Part shown: piece after piece, positions 1-7,829 of the stretch
Layout: each line of letters opens with the position of its first letter
Numbering within the stretch: the first letter of the stretch is position 1
Source of the DNA: JABFSS01 sp964449445
GTDB taxonomy: Bacteria > Patescibacteriota > Gracilibacteria > Peribacterales > Peribacteraceae
Direction: 5' to 3'
NCBI GenBank assembly: GCA_964449445.1
Contig: CAYUZT010000003.1
Span: 123,009-187,008, forward strand
DNA length: 64,000 nucleotides
The notes under the pieces: generated by a model
What the model was told of the DNA's origin: nothing
Databases searched by the model: none
Seen by the model: only the letters and a program-made list of their open reading frames with translations
Translations under genes and position numbers: made by a program

Positions 1-230
1 TCGATGACTGCTTGGATGAACATGCCATATTTGATCGTCGCTTCGCCCACCTGGACCGCAAGCGTGGAAAAATCGAGCTTGCCCAGGAGAATGCCGATGG
101 AAGGCATCAAAATATCGCCGACGAGCGACGAGACAATTTTGCCGAAAGCCGCGCCGATGATCACGCCAATGGCAAGATCCATCACATTGCCTTTCATCGC
201 GAAGTCGCGGAATTCTTTAAGGACGGACAT
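1..230 (-). CDS. mscL: Large-conductance mechanosensitive channel MscL, N-terminal part (runs off the window)
   Basis: Only the first 76 codons are inside the window. The translation begins MSVLKEFRDFAMKGNVMDLA and continues through a Gly/Ala-rich first transmembrane helix (GVIIGAAFGKIVSSLVGDI), the classic N-terminal helix and pore-lining TM1 of MscL. The family forms a homopentameric inner-membrane channel that opens under hypo-osmotic stress. The sequence before the ATG is pyrimidine-rich (CTTTCCTCCTTCCGT) and has no Shine-Dalgarno motif. The remainder (periplasmic loop, TM2) lies outside the window. Confidence 0.93.
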   Translation of the reverse strand, partial: MSVLKEFRDFAMKGNVMDLAIGVIIGAAFGKIVSSLVGDILMPSIGILLGKLDFSTLAVQVGEATIKYGMFIQAVI

Positions 231-348
231 ACGGAAGGAGGAAAGATTGAAATATGCTACTCCTTATTTCTTGGCAACAGCAAGATGGAAAGTCAGATAA
301 TGGTGTGAGAAATTTCCTTCCTGCTCTTCAGTGGTATACAAGGTCTGC

Positions 349-1062
349 ATGGGAATCGCCCGAAACGTCGGTACGGCCATAGGCCTTTCCGCATCGGCGT
401 TGCTCGCAGTGCAAGCCCCAGATGCGCAGGAAGCACAGAAGCAACCATCGAAAGAAACCATCGCCCTTATCCAACAACTCGGTGACCTTGAATTTGTCAT
501 ACGCGAAAAGGCTTTCGATGCGCTCAGTAAGAAGGCGAAAATCGATTGGAGTGTCGTTGTTGCATTGCAGGAAGCATCCGAAGGACCGAAAAAGAGTACG
601 GATGCGGAAATTGCCGGCCGTGCGAAACAGATCTTCGACGAAGAGTTCGATGCGCAGGCAGCAATTCACTTTCCCCAGCCTCAACAATACCCACGCATCC
701 GTGGCCCCCGACCCAAGATGAAAATGCCTCCGGGAATGATGCCCCAGCCGTGGAAGGGAGATGACAAAGAATTCATCAAGTTCTTTCACGACCAGGTCAA
801 AGATCTCGAGGGCATCAACTGGCCGGAACCCCGCGATAGAGCCGCCGCTAAAAATGCTCTCGACCGCTTTGCGCGTAAAGCATTTGAAGATGCTCTGCGC
901 CAACCAATGTACACACCGAATATTCTCGAATGGTCTCGGACACACAGTGATTTAGTGGATGAGTGGAAGAGTCAGGAAAAGGAAATGACCAAGCTCGAAG
1001 TTCTGCAGGAAGCGGTGGGCGAGGTATTCGGGAACTTTCAGTGGAGATGGTGGAAGAATTAA
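349..1062 (+). CDS. Hypothetical exported protein
   Basis: This 237-aa product was not recognised. It has a short hydrophobic N-terminus (roughly residues 7-22, VGTAIGLSASALLAVQA) that fits a signal peptide, then a soluble, charged, probably helical body with a Pro/Met-rich stretch (PRPKMKMPPGMMPQP) in the middle and an aromatic C-terminus (FQWRWWKN). A TATACA hexamer at 335-340 ends 8 nt before the ATG at 349, so I prefer this start to the in-frame GTG at 331, which lies upstream of that box. It faces away from mscL. Confidence 0.6.
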   Translation: MGIARNVGTAIGLSASALLAVQAPDAQEAQKQPSKETIALIQQLGDLEFVIREKAFDALSKKAKIDWSVVVALQEASEGPKKSTDAEIAGRAKQIFDEEFDAQAAIHFPQPQQYPRIRGPRPKMKMPPGMMPQPWKGDDKEFIKFFHDQVKDLEGINWPEPRDRAAAKNALDRFARKAFEDALRQPMYTPNILEWSRTHSDLVDEWKSQEKEMTKLEVLQEAVGEVFGNFQWRWWKN

Positions 1063-1173
1063 GAAAGAGGAGTTTCTGCGAAGCAGAGGCAATGCTGACC
1101 GTAATGTGCTCGCAACTGGACTGTACATGGAGAACAATTTCAGTAGAGTACGGGACGTCATTCCCCTCTCTTC

Positions 1174-1590
1174 ATGAAAAAGCTTCTCCCCCTTTCCTTC
1201 GCTGTTCTTGCTCTCGCGCTGCTTGCCGCATGCAGAGGGCCAAATACCGCAAGTGTTCTCGATACTGATGTCGAAACAGATGAGCAGGCAGCCGCGGACG
1301 CCGCAGCAGTCGCCATGGCAGAAGGCAGAGTAGTCGATATGACCCTGGGCGCAGAATGCTCTCCAAATGTCCTTAATCTTAAAAAAGGCGAGAACGTCGT
1401 TCTGCGCTTGAAGTCCGATTCCGGTACCCATGCCTTCATCAGCAGTGAACTCGCTCTCAACATCTCGATCGCGCAAGGCGAGACGAAGGCGTTCAATATT
1501 CCGACATCGACCGACGGCACCTTCACGATACTGTGTGGAACGTCTGCACCGACCTATGATGATATGACCGCACAGATTGTTATTGAGTAA
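1174..1590 (+). CDS. Cupredoxin-like lipoprotein
   Basis: The 138-aa protein starts with a lipoprotein signal (MKKLLPLSFAVLALALLAAC, lipobox LAAC), so it is probably anchored on the outer face of the membrane. The rest resembles the cupredoxin_1/EfeO-type fold: a strand around NVLNLKKGENVVLRLKSD, GTHAF, and a terminal strand with CGTSAPTYDDM. A typical blue-copper site uses His, Cys, His and Met. Here one His, the Cys and the Met can be seen but the second His is missing, so copper binding is uncertain. The leader before the ATG is pyrimidine-rich (CATTCCCCTCTCTTC). Confidence 0.62.
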   Translation: MKKLLPLSFAVLALALLAACRGPNTASVLDTDVETDEQAAADAAAVAMAEGRVVDMTLGAECSPNVLNLKKGENVVLRLKSDSGTHAFISSELALNISIAQGETKAFNIPTSTDGTFTILCGTSAPTYDDMTAQIVIE

Positions 1591-1615
1591 AAAAGCAGGA
1601 AAAACCTCTGGTATC

Positions 1616-1643
1616 AGGGTTAATCAACAGAGCGATTAGCCCT
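1616..1643 (+). terminator. Stem-loop after the cupredoxin-like gene
   Basis: AGGGTTAATC (1616-1625) pairs with GATTAGCCCT (1634-1643) at 9 of 10 positions, the tenth being a G-U pair in RNA. It is followed by ATTTG, a weak U-tract. It lies between the stop at 1590 and the promoter of the surface locus, so it is a probable terminator. Confidence 0.5.
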
Positions 1644-1690
1644 ATTTGATGAGCAAAATGGGCAATTGACAGAAAAGTGAAAGTGATACT

Positions 1691-1718
1691 GGACAACTTC
1701 ATTATTAAGTTGTATAAA
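1691..1718 (+). promoter_or_regulatory. Promoter of the surface locus, shared with the promoter at 5851
   Basis: GGACAA (1691-1696), a 16-nt spacer and TATAAA (1713-1718) precede the ATG at 1749. The same layout, with similar flanks (TACT before the -35-like box, TATAAATT then CCCCTTTTG after), recurs at 5851-5878 in front of the other MRTSA-starting surface gene. Confidence 0.65.
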
Positions 1719-1748
1719 TTGCCCCTTTTGCATTCTCCCATCCTCACT

Positions 1749-3641
1749 ATGCGCACGTCCGCATGTTCACGCACACTCAGTTCGATCGCTGTCCTCGCAG
1801 TGCTCATGGCATCGGGAAGCATTGCGCTCCCGATTGATACCGCATTCGCCCAGCTGAATCGTCAGTGCCAGGACGGGCTCGATAACGACAATGACGGCGC
1901 CGCGGATTACCCGAATGATTTCGGCTGCATCTCTGCCGACGACAACGACGAGCTGTATACGAAGTCACAGTGCCAGGATGGATACGACAACGACCTCGAC
2001 GGACAGACCGACCTCAATGATCCCAGCTGCACCGACCGACAGGACAATGACGAAAGCAGTCTCCCGGGCCGGCCGCAATGCCGTGACGGCATCGATAACG
2101 ATAGTGACGGCACCGCCGATTACCCGAACGACTTCAGCTGCTCTTCCGCCGATGACGCCGACGAAGGCTGGCCACGCGCCCAGTGTCAGGACGGTTACGA
2201 TAACGATGCGGATGGCCTCATCGATTTCCCCCAGGATCCGGCCTGCACGGGTGTCCAGGATAATGATGAAAAAGTGTTTTCCACGAACTTCACGAACTGC
2301 AGTGACGGCATCGATAACGACGGGGACGGAGCAATCGACTACCCGAATGACGCAAGCTGCGCTTCCCCCAACGCTATCGATGAGCGCTATCCCGTCCTTG
2401 CATGCCAGGACGGCATCGATAACGACCGGGACGGCAAAACCGATTACCCCAACGACCTCGGCTGCACGGGCGCGCAGGATTCGACCGAAGAGGATGCTTC
2501 CCGCCGTACGTCGCAGTGTGGCGATGGCGTCGATAACGACGGCGACGGTGCTGCAGACTTCCCGTTCGATTACAGCTGTTCCTCAGTAGAGGACTCGGAC
2601 GAAACGAAGCCAGAGGCGGAATGCGAGGACAAAAAAGACAATGACGGCGACGGCTTTTCCGATTATCCCGAAGATCCCGGGTGCATCAGCACGCAGGATA
2701 ACGACGAAGGCAACGCCACCAGCATGTCGCAGTGCCGCGACGGCATCGATAACGACGGGGACGGAGCCGTGGACTATCCCAACGATTTCGGTTGCGCGAG
2801 CGGAGACGACACCGACGAAGTCTTTCCGAAGTCCAAGTGTCAGGACGGACACGATAACGACAACGACGGACTGGTCGATTTCCCGCAGGATTCCGGCTGC
2901 GAGAACCCGCAGGACAATAACGAAAAGAATGTCGGCAAGGTCACGCTCGTCCTGACGGCGAATCCCGATCCGCTGGCAGCAGGAGACGAAATTCGCTATT
3001 CCTTGGTATTCCGCAACAACGGGAATGCGGCCCAGACAGACCTGCGCGTTCAGCAAAACCTTCCCGCAGGCCTGACGTTCCTCTCCGCAACCGAAGGGGG
3101 CTATAACCGTTATGACGGTATTATTCTGTGGGCGCGCATCACCGTTCCCGCCTATTCCACGAAGACGCTCACCTTGAGTGCGCGCGCTGACCCAGGACTC
3201 ACTCCGGGAAAGAAGCTCCAGACGCTCGTGTATGTGAACGACACGGTCATGGCCGAATACACCAGCACGGTGAAATCGCAGCCACAGGGGGCCTTCCTGC
3301 AGACTCCGGGAAACTTCACGCCACCCTACCCCGTTCCCGAGGGAGGTGTATATGTGCCCCAGTACGACAATCCATCACAGCCGTATAACGCCTATTCACC
3401 GGTTCAGGACACCCAGTCCTATGGAATGGCAGAGGCAGCGTCGTACGACCCGTACGCAGGAGAAACCCCGCTGCTCCCCGTAACCGGAATCGAAGATTTC
3501 ACCCGTCCTCTGGAAGACCTGACCCGTTTCCTCCGTCCGGTGTCATCCAATTCTCCCGGACTGCCGGGAGCGATGTGGGCCCTGGTGACCGTCATTGGCA
3601 TGCTGACAGGCGGAGTCCTGAGTAAGAAATATTTTGTGTGA
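1749..3641 (+). CDS. Surface protein with ten CxDGxDNDxDG repeats, a DUF11-type module and an LPVTG tail
   Basis: The 630-aa exported protein has a signal peptide (MRTSACSRTLSSIAVLAVLM...AFA). It carries ten tandem repeats of about 38 residues, pattern C-x-D-G-x-D-N-D-x-D-G-x-x-D-(Y/F)-P-x-D-x-x-C, over roughly residues 38-395. The DxDxDG-like loops suggest Ca2+ binding and the paired Cys a disulfide. A DUF11-like Ig module follows (about 400-510, starting VTLVLTANPDPLAAGDEIRY), then a Pro/Tyr-rich linker. The tail has LPVTGIEDF about 30 residues before a terminal hydrophobic helix and KKYFV. The eighth repeat is degenerate (CEDKKDNDGDG). The ATG at 1749 is chosen because upstream in-frame codons overlap the promoter. 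A cell-surface structural or adhesive role is inferred. Confidence 0.85.
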   Translation: MRTSACSRTLSSIAVLAVLMASGSIALPIDTAFAQLNRQCQDGLDNDNDGAADYPNDFGCISADDNDELYTKSQCQDGYDNDLDGQTDLNDPSCTDRQDNDESSLPGRPQCRDGIDNDSDGTADYPNDFSCSSADDADEGWPRAQCQDGYDNDADGLIDFPQDPACTGVQDNDEKVFSTNFTNCSDGIDNDGDGAIDYPNDASCASPNAIDERYPVLACQDGIDNDRDGKTDYPNDLGCTGAQDSTEEDASRRTSQCGDGVDNDGDGAADFPFDYSCSSVEDSDETKPEAECEDKKDNDGDGFSDYPEDPGCISTQDNDEGNATSMSQCRDGIDNDGDGAVDYPNDFGCASGDDTDEVFPKSKCQDGHDNDNDGLVDFPQDSGCENPQDNNEKNVGKVTLVLTANPDPLAAGDEIRYSLVFRNNGNAAQTDLRVQQNLPAGLTFLSATEGGYNRYDGIILWARITVPAYSTKTLTLSARADPGLTPGKKLQTLVYVNDTVMAEYTSTVKSQPQGAFLQTPGNFTPPYPVPEGGVYVPQYDNPSQPYNAYSPVQDTQSYGMAEAASYDPYAGETPLLPVTGIEDFTRPLEDLTRFLRPVSSNSPGLPGAMWALVTVIGMLTGGVLSKKYFV

Positions 3642-3663
3642 TCCACGTCTTCCCTTTCTTTGT

Positions 3664-4350
3664 ATGAGCTCTATCACTGGATCATCCTCGGCGCGCTCCC
3701 TCCCGGGGACGATGCTGCTCGCCTCACTGGCGGTGATCACAGCCGCGGGCGTCATGGGAACTGCTCATGCAGAATCCGGAATTCTCGTCACGGTGACGTC
3801 GTCTTCTTCCAGCGCCCAGGCTTCCTCCGCAAGCAGTGATTCCGTTACTGAGGACGATACCGAAGAAGTCGCGAACATCAACAACAACGTAAATACGCAA
3901 ACCGTCACGGTGACCTCCGGACAGCCCACGATTACCATCGGCGCTCCGACTATCAACGTCACGACAGAAGCCGCTGCCGTCACGGCAACAGCAACAGCAT
4001 CTCCGCTGCTCAACGGAACAGCCGGCGCAGCGCAGTATCCTCCGTTCCCTCCGTATCCCACCTACCCCCCGTATCCTTTTGCCCTTCCTCCGCAGGTGTT
4101 TCCCATTCCCCCGCCGCCTCCCGTCATCGCACAACCCTCTATCCCCGCCCCGGAGCCGTTACCGCCATTCATTCAGCCGCTTCCCGTCACGGGAATTGAA
4201 GATTTCACGGGCCCTTTGGAAGATGTCCGTCGTTTTCTGAGGCCATTTTCTTCCTCGGGATCATCGGTCCCGGGTGCCGGTCTTTGGACACTTATTGCTT
4301 GCCTCGGCCTCAGTATGGGAGGAATCCTGGGAAAGAAGTATCTCTCCTAA
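3664..4350 (+). CDS. Secreted Ser/Thr- and Pro-rich protein with LPVTG tail
   Basis: The 228-aa protein has a signal peptide ending near AHA, a Ser-rich stretch and a module NNNVNTQTVTVT...ITI..PTINVTT that recurs in the next gene. A Pro/Tyr-rich segment (PPFPPYPTYPPYP) and polyproline follow. The C-terminus repeats the tail of the upstream protein: LPVTGIEDFTGPLED, RRFLRPFSS, a hydrophobic helix and GKKYLS. It starts 22 nt after the upstream stop, so it is co-transcribed. The ATG at 3664 is preferred to one overlapping the upstream stop. A surface coat or linker role is inferred; no enzyme motif is visible. Confidence 0.75.
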   Translation: MSSITGSSSARSLPGTMLLASLAVITAAGVMGTAHAESGILVTVTSSSSSAQASSASSDSVTEDDTEEVANINNNVNTQTVTVTSGQPTITIGAPTINVTTEAAAVTATATASPLLNGTAGAAQYPPFPPYPTYPPYPFALPPQVFPIPPPPPVIAQPSIPAPEPLPPFIQPLPVTGIEDFTGPLEDVRRFLRPFSSSGSSVPGAGLWTLIACLGLSMGGILGKKYLS

Positions 4351-4351
4351 T

Positions 4352-4404
4352 CCTTCCTCCTCTCTTTCCCTCCCATCTTCTCCGTTTCCATTCCCCTCCG
4401 TCCC
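4352..4404 (+). promoter_or_regulatory. Polypyrimidine translation-initiation region
   Basis: The 53 nt before the ATG at 4405 are almost all C and T, with several CCTCC/CCTCT runs and no purine-rich Shine-Dalgarno motif. Similar C/T-rich leaders precede 1174, 1749, 5911, mscL and 17796. Confidence 0.45.
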
Positions 4405-5763
4405 ATGAAAAAGCGTTTCTCTCTCCTTACGGCCGTTCTCCTTCTCTCGGGACTTCTCCCTGGATTCGATGTCTTGGGAGCCGGCACCGCGGACCTCTGG
4501 ATCAAGATGACACTGCCGCCACAGCTTGAACCGTTCAGTGATCCGGACGTTCCGCAGGAAATCACCGTGATGAACGTCGGTTCGGAGACGGTTCCGGGAG
4601 CGACGGTCACCGAGATCATCCCTCCTGGACTGTCGTTTTTTCCCGCTGTCTCGCCCTCCTACTGTTTGGCGAGCGCAGGGGTTGTCACCTGCACTCTGCC
4701 CTCGCTTGCTCCCGGACAATTCACGACGTTCATGTTGTACCTGCTCGCACCCCGAAACATGACGTGCCCGTCGACGCTCACAAAGACCGTGACGGTCACA
4801 ACCGTCGGGATCATCGACGTGAATTTGAGCAATAACACATCGACCGCGAGTGCGCTCATCACCTGCCCCGTGAGCTCTTCTTCCTCCAGCAGTTCGCAGC
4901 CTCCTCTCGCAAAATGTCGGGACGGCATCGACAACGACGGTGATGGACTGATCGACTTCCCGGCTGACCCCGGATGCTCCAGCCTGCAGGACAATAGCGA
5001 ATTGAACGGTACCGGGGGCTCCAACAACCAGAACAACAACGTGAATACACAGAACGTCACCGTCACAACGGCCGGGCAGACCATCACTATCCCATCGCCC
5101 AACATCAATGTGACAACGACGGCACCCGCCGTGAACGCCACGGCAACGGCTTCTCCATCGTCGACATTCGGTAACCCGGCAGGAGGAGGTTTCGGCCAGT
5201 ATCCTCCTTATCCCCCGTACCCTCCCTATCCTCAGTACTCACCGTACCCGCAGTATCCGACTCCGTTCTCTGCGTATCCGTCGTACGCTCTCGGGAATCA
5301 GTATCCATCGTACATTCAGAACAATCAGTACCCGTCGTACATTCCGTACGGCCAGTACCCGCAGTATGGGCAGCCCTACTCACCCGCGTACTTCCCCTAT
5401 CTGTCGACGAACGCCTATTTGAATGCCGCGCAATGCAGCGACGGTATCGATAACGACAACGATGGCGCTGTCGATTACCCGCGTGATCTGGGCTGCGTGA
5501 GTCCTCAGGATAACAATGAAATCAACGACTACTTCTATGGAAACGCATCTGCCCCCCAGTGCCGCGATGGCATCGATAATGACCGGGACGGCACCGTGGA
5601 CTACCCGAGGGATCTCAGCTGCAGTTCTCCCAATGACAATGATGAGAAGTACCCGCTCCCGCATTGCTCCGACGGTATTGATAACGACGGGGACCGGCTC
5701 TTCGACTATCCGCGGGATCCGGGTTGTGTGAACCCCCGGGACAACAACGAAAGCCGACGCTGA
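4405..5763 (+). CDS. Secreted DUF11 and CxDGxDNDxDG repeat protein without an LPVTG tail
   Basis: The 452-aa protein has a signal peptide (MKKRFSLLTAVLLLSGLLPG), a DUF11-like module (about residues 28-150) and one CRDGIDNDGDG repeat (about 171-195). The NNNVNTQNVTVT...INVTT module it shares with the upstream gene follows, then a Tyr/Pro-rich region of YPPYP/QYPSY units. Three more CxDGxDNDxDG repeats end the protein with NNESRR. It has no LPVTG motif and no C-terminal membrane helix, so unlike its neighbours it may be released or held non-covalently. It lies in the same direction, 54 nt after the previous stop, and is followed by a strong terminator. Confidence 0.78.
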   Translation: MKKRFSLLTAVLLLSGLLPGFDVLGAGTADLWIKMTLPPQLEPFSDPDVPQEITVMNVGSETVPGATVTEIIPPGLSFFPAVSPSYCLASAGVVTCTLPSLAPGQFTTFMLYLLAPRNMTCPSTLTKTVTVTTVGIIDVNLSNNTSTASALITCPVSSSSSSSSQPPLAKCRDGIDNDGDGLIDFPADPGCSSLQDNSELNGTGGSNNQNNNVNTQNVTVTTAGQTITIPSPNINVTTTAPAVNATATASPSSTFGNPAGGGFGQYPPYPPYPPYPQYSPYPQYPTPFSAYPSYALGNQYPSYIQNNQYPSYIPYGQYPQYGQPYSPAYFPYLSTNAYLNAAQCSDGIDNDNDGAVDYPRDLGCVSPQDNNEINDYFYGNASAPQCRDGIDNDRDGTVDYPRDLSCSSPNDNDEKYPLPHCSDGIDNDGDRLFDYPRDPGCVNPRDNNESRR

Positions 5764-5779
5764 ATCAGCATCCTGCTCG

Positions 5780-5812
5780 AAAGGCCACCAGTGACAATCT
5801 GGAGGCCTTTTT
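5780..5812 (+). terminator. Rho-independent terminator
   Basis: AAAGGCC-A-CCA (5780-5790) pairs with TGG-A-GGCCTTT (5800-5810) with one A/A mismatch, and a T-run follows. It ends the 1749-5763 operon. Confidence 0.8.
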
Positions 5813-5850
5813 GGCTATTTGAGCACTAAAACAGTGAAGAAAATGGTACT

Positions 5851-5878
5851 AGACAAGATCATTTTTCCATGTTATAAA
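5851..5878 (+). promoter_or_regulatory. Promoter of the second surface unit, matching the one at 1691
   Basis: AGACAA (5851-5856), a 16-nt spacer and TATAAA (5873-5878). The surrounding sequence (TACT upstream, TATAAATT and CCCCTTTTG downstream) matches the promoter at 1691-1718, which suggests joint regulation. Confidence 0.65.
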
Positions 5879-5910
5879 TTACCCCTTTTGTTTTCTCCAA
5901 TCCCTCCCCT

Positions 5911-7752
5911 ATGCGTACGTCCGCATTCCACCGGTTCCTGAGTACGCTAGTCGCTCTCGCGCTCCTCATGCCACTGGGAGGGTCTCTGTTGACCATCGAG
6001 ACTGCCTCGGCAAGCCACTCGCAGTGCAGTGACGGAGTGGATAATGACGATGACCGGAGAATTGACTACCCGACCGATAGCGATTGCACGTCGATCGATG
6101 ATAACAGCGAAGACATCGATAACGGCGTCTTCGTCACGGTCACGGATAACCGCGACCAGGTCGCCCCCGGCGACGCCATCACGTACATCATCGCGCTCAA
6201 GCAGCAGCGCGACGCGGTGAAACTGGTGAATGTCGCGCTCCATGTCCCGTCGCAGAATTCCATCGTCTCCACGAGCGATGACGGCACGATCCGCGATGGA
6301 AGCGTTCTCTGGCACAAAGTCGCCGTCTTCAAGAACAACATCCGCCGCCTCACCGTGCACGTGGTCACGAGTCCGTACGTAGAGCCGGGACAGCTTTTGG
6401 TCGCGCGGGTTACGGCCGACGGTAGCCAGGCAAGCGATACCACGATGGTTGAGGGAGGACGCGCAATCCCCTATGTGCAGAACCAGTTGGAAGTCTCCAT
6501 TGACGATCATCGCGAGAGCGCGCAGCCCGGCGATATCCTCGAGTACCTCGTGACGGTGCGCAATCCCGGGGACACCCGCACGGCGGTCCATGTTCGCGTG
6601 AAGATTCCGTCTGCCCTCCGCGTGATTGATGCACGAGGTGCGGACTTCCTGGGCAGCGACATCGTCTGGCAGAACATCACGGTGAATCCCGGCCAGGAAC
6701 GCACGTTCGTCTTCCGGGCATCCGTCGACACGCGCCTTCCGCAGCACTTCCCGATCCAGGTTGTGGCGAGAGCGGGGAACGTGATCGCCTACGACCGCAC
6801 CGTCACCGGCGGCGGCTCGGGCCCGTACGCGCTCTTCTCGTCCATCACCGATAACCGCGATACGGCGGAGCGGGGCGATCTGCTCACCTATGTGATCCAC
6901 GTCGATAACACCTCGGGCTCTCTGGATCCCAATGCGAGCATCTCCGCAGGCCTGCCCATCCACAGCGAATTCGTCTCCGCGACCGAAGGCGGCACGTGGG
7001 ATGGCACAAACGTCCGGTGGCTCCACACGACGATTGCACCCAATGGCAGCCGGGACCTGGAATTCACGGTCCGTGTCCGCACCGACGCTCCCGACGGCAC
7101 GCTCCTGAGGGCCTCGGCCCGGGTGCGGGGCTTCGTCACGAGCGACATCACGCAGGTGGGAGGGTATTACTCGGGCTACCGGGAGCAGCCGTACGATAGC
7201 CAGTCTCTGAGCGTCGAAAAGCGAGTCGATCGTCCGTATGCGTCTGCGGGCAGTTCGGTCACCTACACGATCACCGTTCGGAACATGCTCGACCGGGAGT
7301 TGATCGGCATCGACGTGAACGATGCCTACGATGCAGCAGTCTTGAGAATCACCGATCCCGGCTCCGGCAGTGTACGCAACGGCAGGATCTTCTGGATCCT
7401 GGATGCCCTCTCGCCCGGTGAAGTCCGCACGTTCACCTACACCGGAAGACTGACACAGTCTCTTCGCTCCGATGCAGGTGTCCTCAATACCGCCCGCGCA
7501 TACATTGGCGCGAGCGATGTCGGCTACGTTCCGACGGGTGGGTATTACGATGACAGAACGACATTCGACCACTATCTGCTTCCCGTCACGGGCGTCGGCG
7601 ACTTCTTCGCTCCGCTCGAAAATACCGCTCAATTTTTGTCACCTATTCGTTCTGCAACAGAAGGAAATGGCCTGCCCGCATTGCTTTGGCTGGGACTGAT
7701 TGCCGTGGGACTTGCCGCAGGAATGTTCTTGGGAAAGAAGATCAGGGCCTAA
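5911..7752 (+). CDS. Surface protein with DUF11-type modules and LPVTG tail
   Basis: The 613-aa protein begins MRTSAFHRFLSTLVALALLM, a signal peptide sharing the MRTSA start with the 1749 gene. One CSDGVDNDDDRRIDYPTDSDC repeat (about residues 38-60) is followed by four DUF11/Ig-like modules of about 120 residues, each opening with a D(N/H)R(D/E)xxxPGD- or AGSSVTY-type strand. The C-terminus has LPVTGVGDFFAPLE, FLSPI, a hydrophobic helix and GKKIRA, the third copy of the shared tail. It has its own promoter and downstream terminator. A stalk-like surface protein is inferred from the repeated Ig-like modules. Confidence 0.83.
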   Translation: MRTSAFHRFLSTLVALALLMPLGGSLLTIETASASHSQCSDGVDNDDDRRIDYPTDSDCTSIDDNSEDIDNGVFVTVTDNRDQVAPGDAITYIIALKQQRDAVKLVNVALHVPSQNSIVSTSDDGTIRDGSVLWHKVAVFKNNIRRLTVHVVTSPYVEPGQLLVARVTADGSQASDTTMVEGGRAIPYVQNQLEVSIDDHRESAQPGDILEYLVTVRNPGDTRTAVHVRVKIPSALRVIDARGADFLGSDIVWQNITVNPGQERTFVFRASVDTRLPQHFPIQVVARAGNVIAYDRTVTGGGSGPYALFSSITDNRDTAERGDLLTYVIHVDNTSGSLDPNASISAGLPIHSEFVSATEGGTWDGTNVRWLHTTIAPNGSRDLEFTVRVRTDAPDGTLLRASARVRGFVTSDITQVGGYYSGYREQPYDSQSLSVEKRVDRPYASAGSSVTYTITVRNMLDRELIGIDVNDAYDAAVLRITDPGSGSVRNGRIFWILDALSPGEVRTFTYTGRLTQSLRSDAGVLNTARAYIGASDVGYVPTGGYYDDRTTFDHYLLPVTGVGDFFAPLENTAQFLSPIRSATEGNGLPALLWLGLIAVGLAAGMFLGKKIRA

Positions 7753-7777
7753 AAGTAATTCAATGAAGTCGAAGAGG

Positions 7778-7805
7778 TCGAGGAATCACACTCCTCGATT
7801 TCTTT
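7778..7805. terminator. Terminator between convergent genes
   Basis: TCGAGGA (7778-7784) pairs with TCCTCGA (7792-7798), followed by TTTCTTT. It sits between the surface gene and pth, which converge, and may work in both directions. Confidence 0.6.
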
Positions 7806-7829
7806 GATTTCTTCTCTTTCCTCGATTTC

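Noticed and set aside
5947..7632. A 561-codon open frame antisense to the 5911 surface gene
   Set aside because: It mirrors the codon bias of the real gene on the other strand, has no family similarity and would overlap the well-supported DUF11 protein completely.
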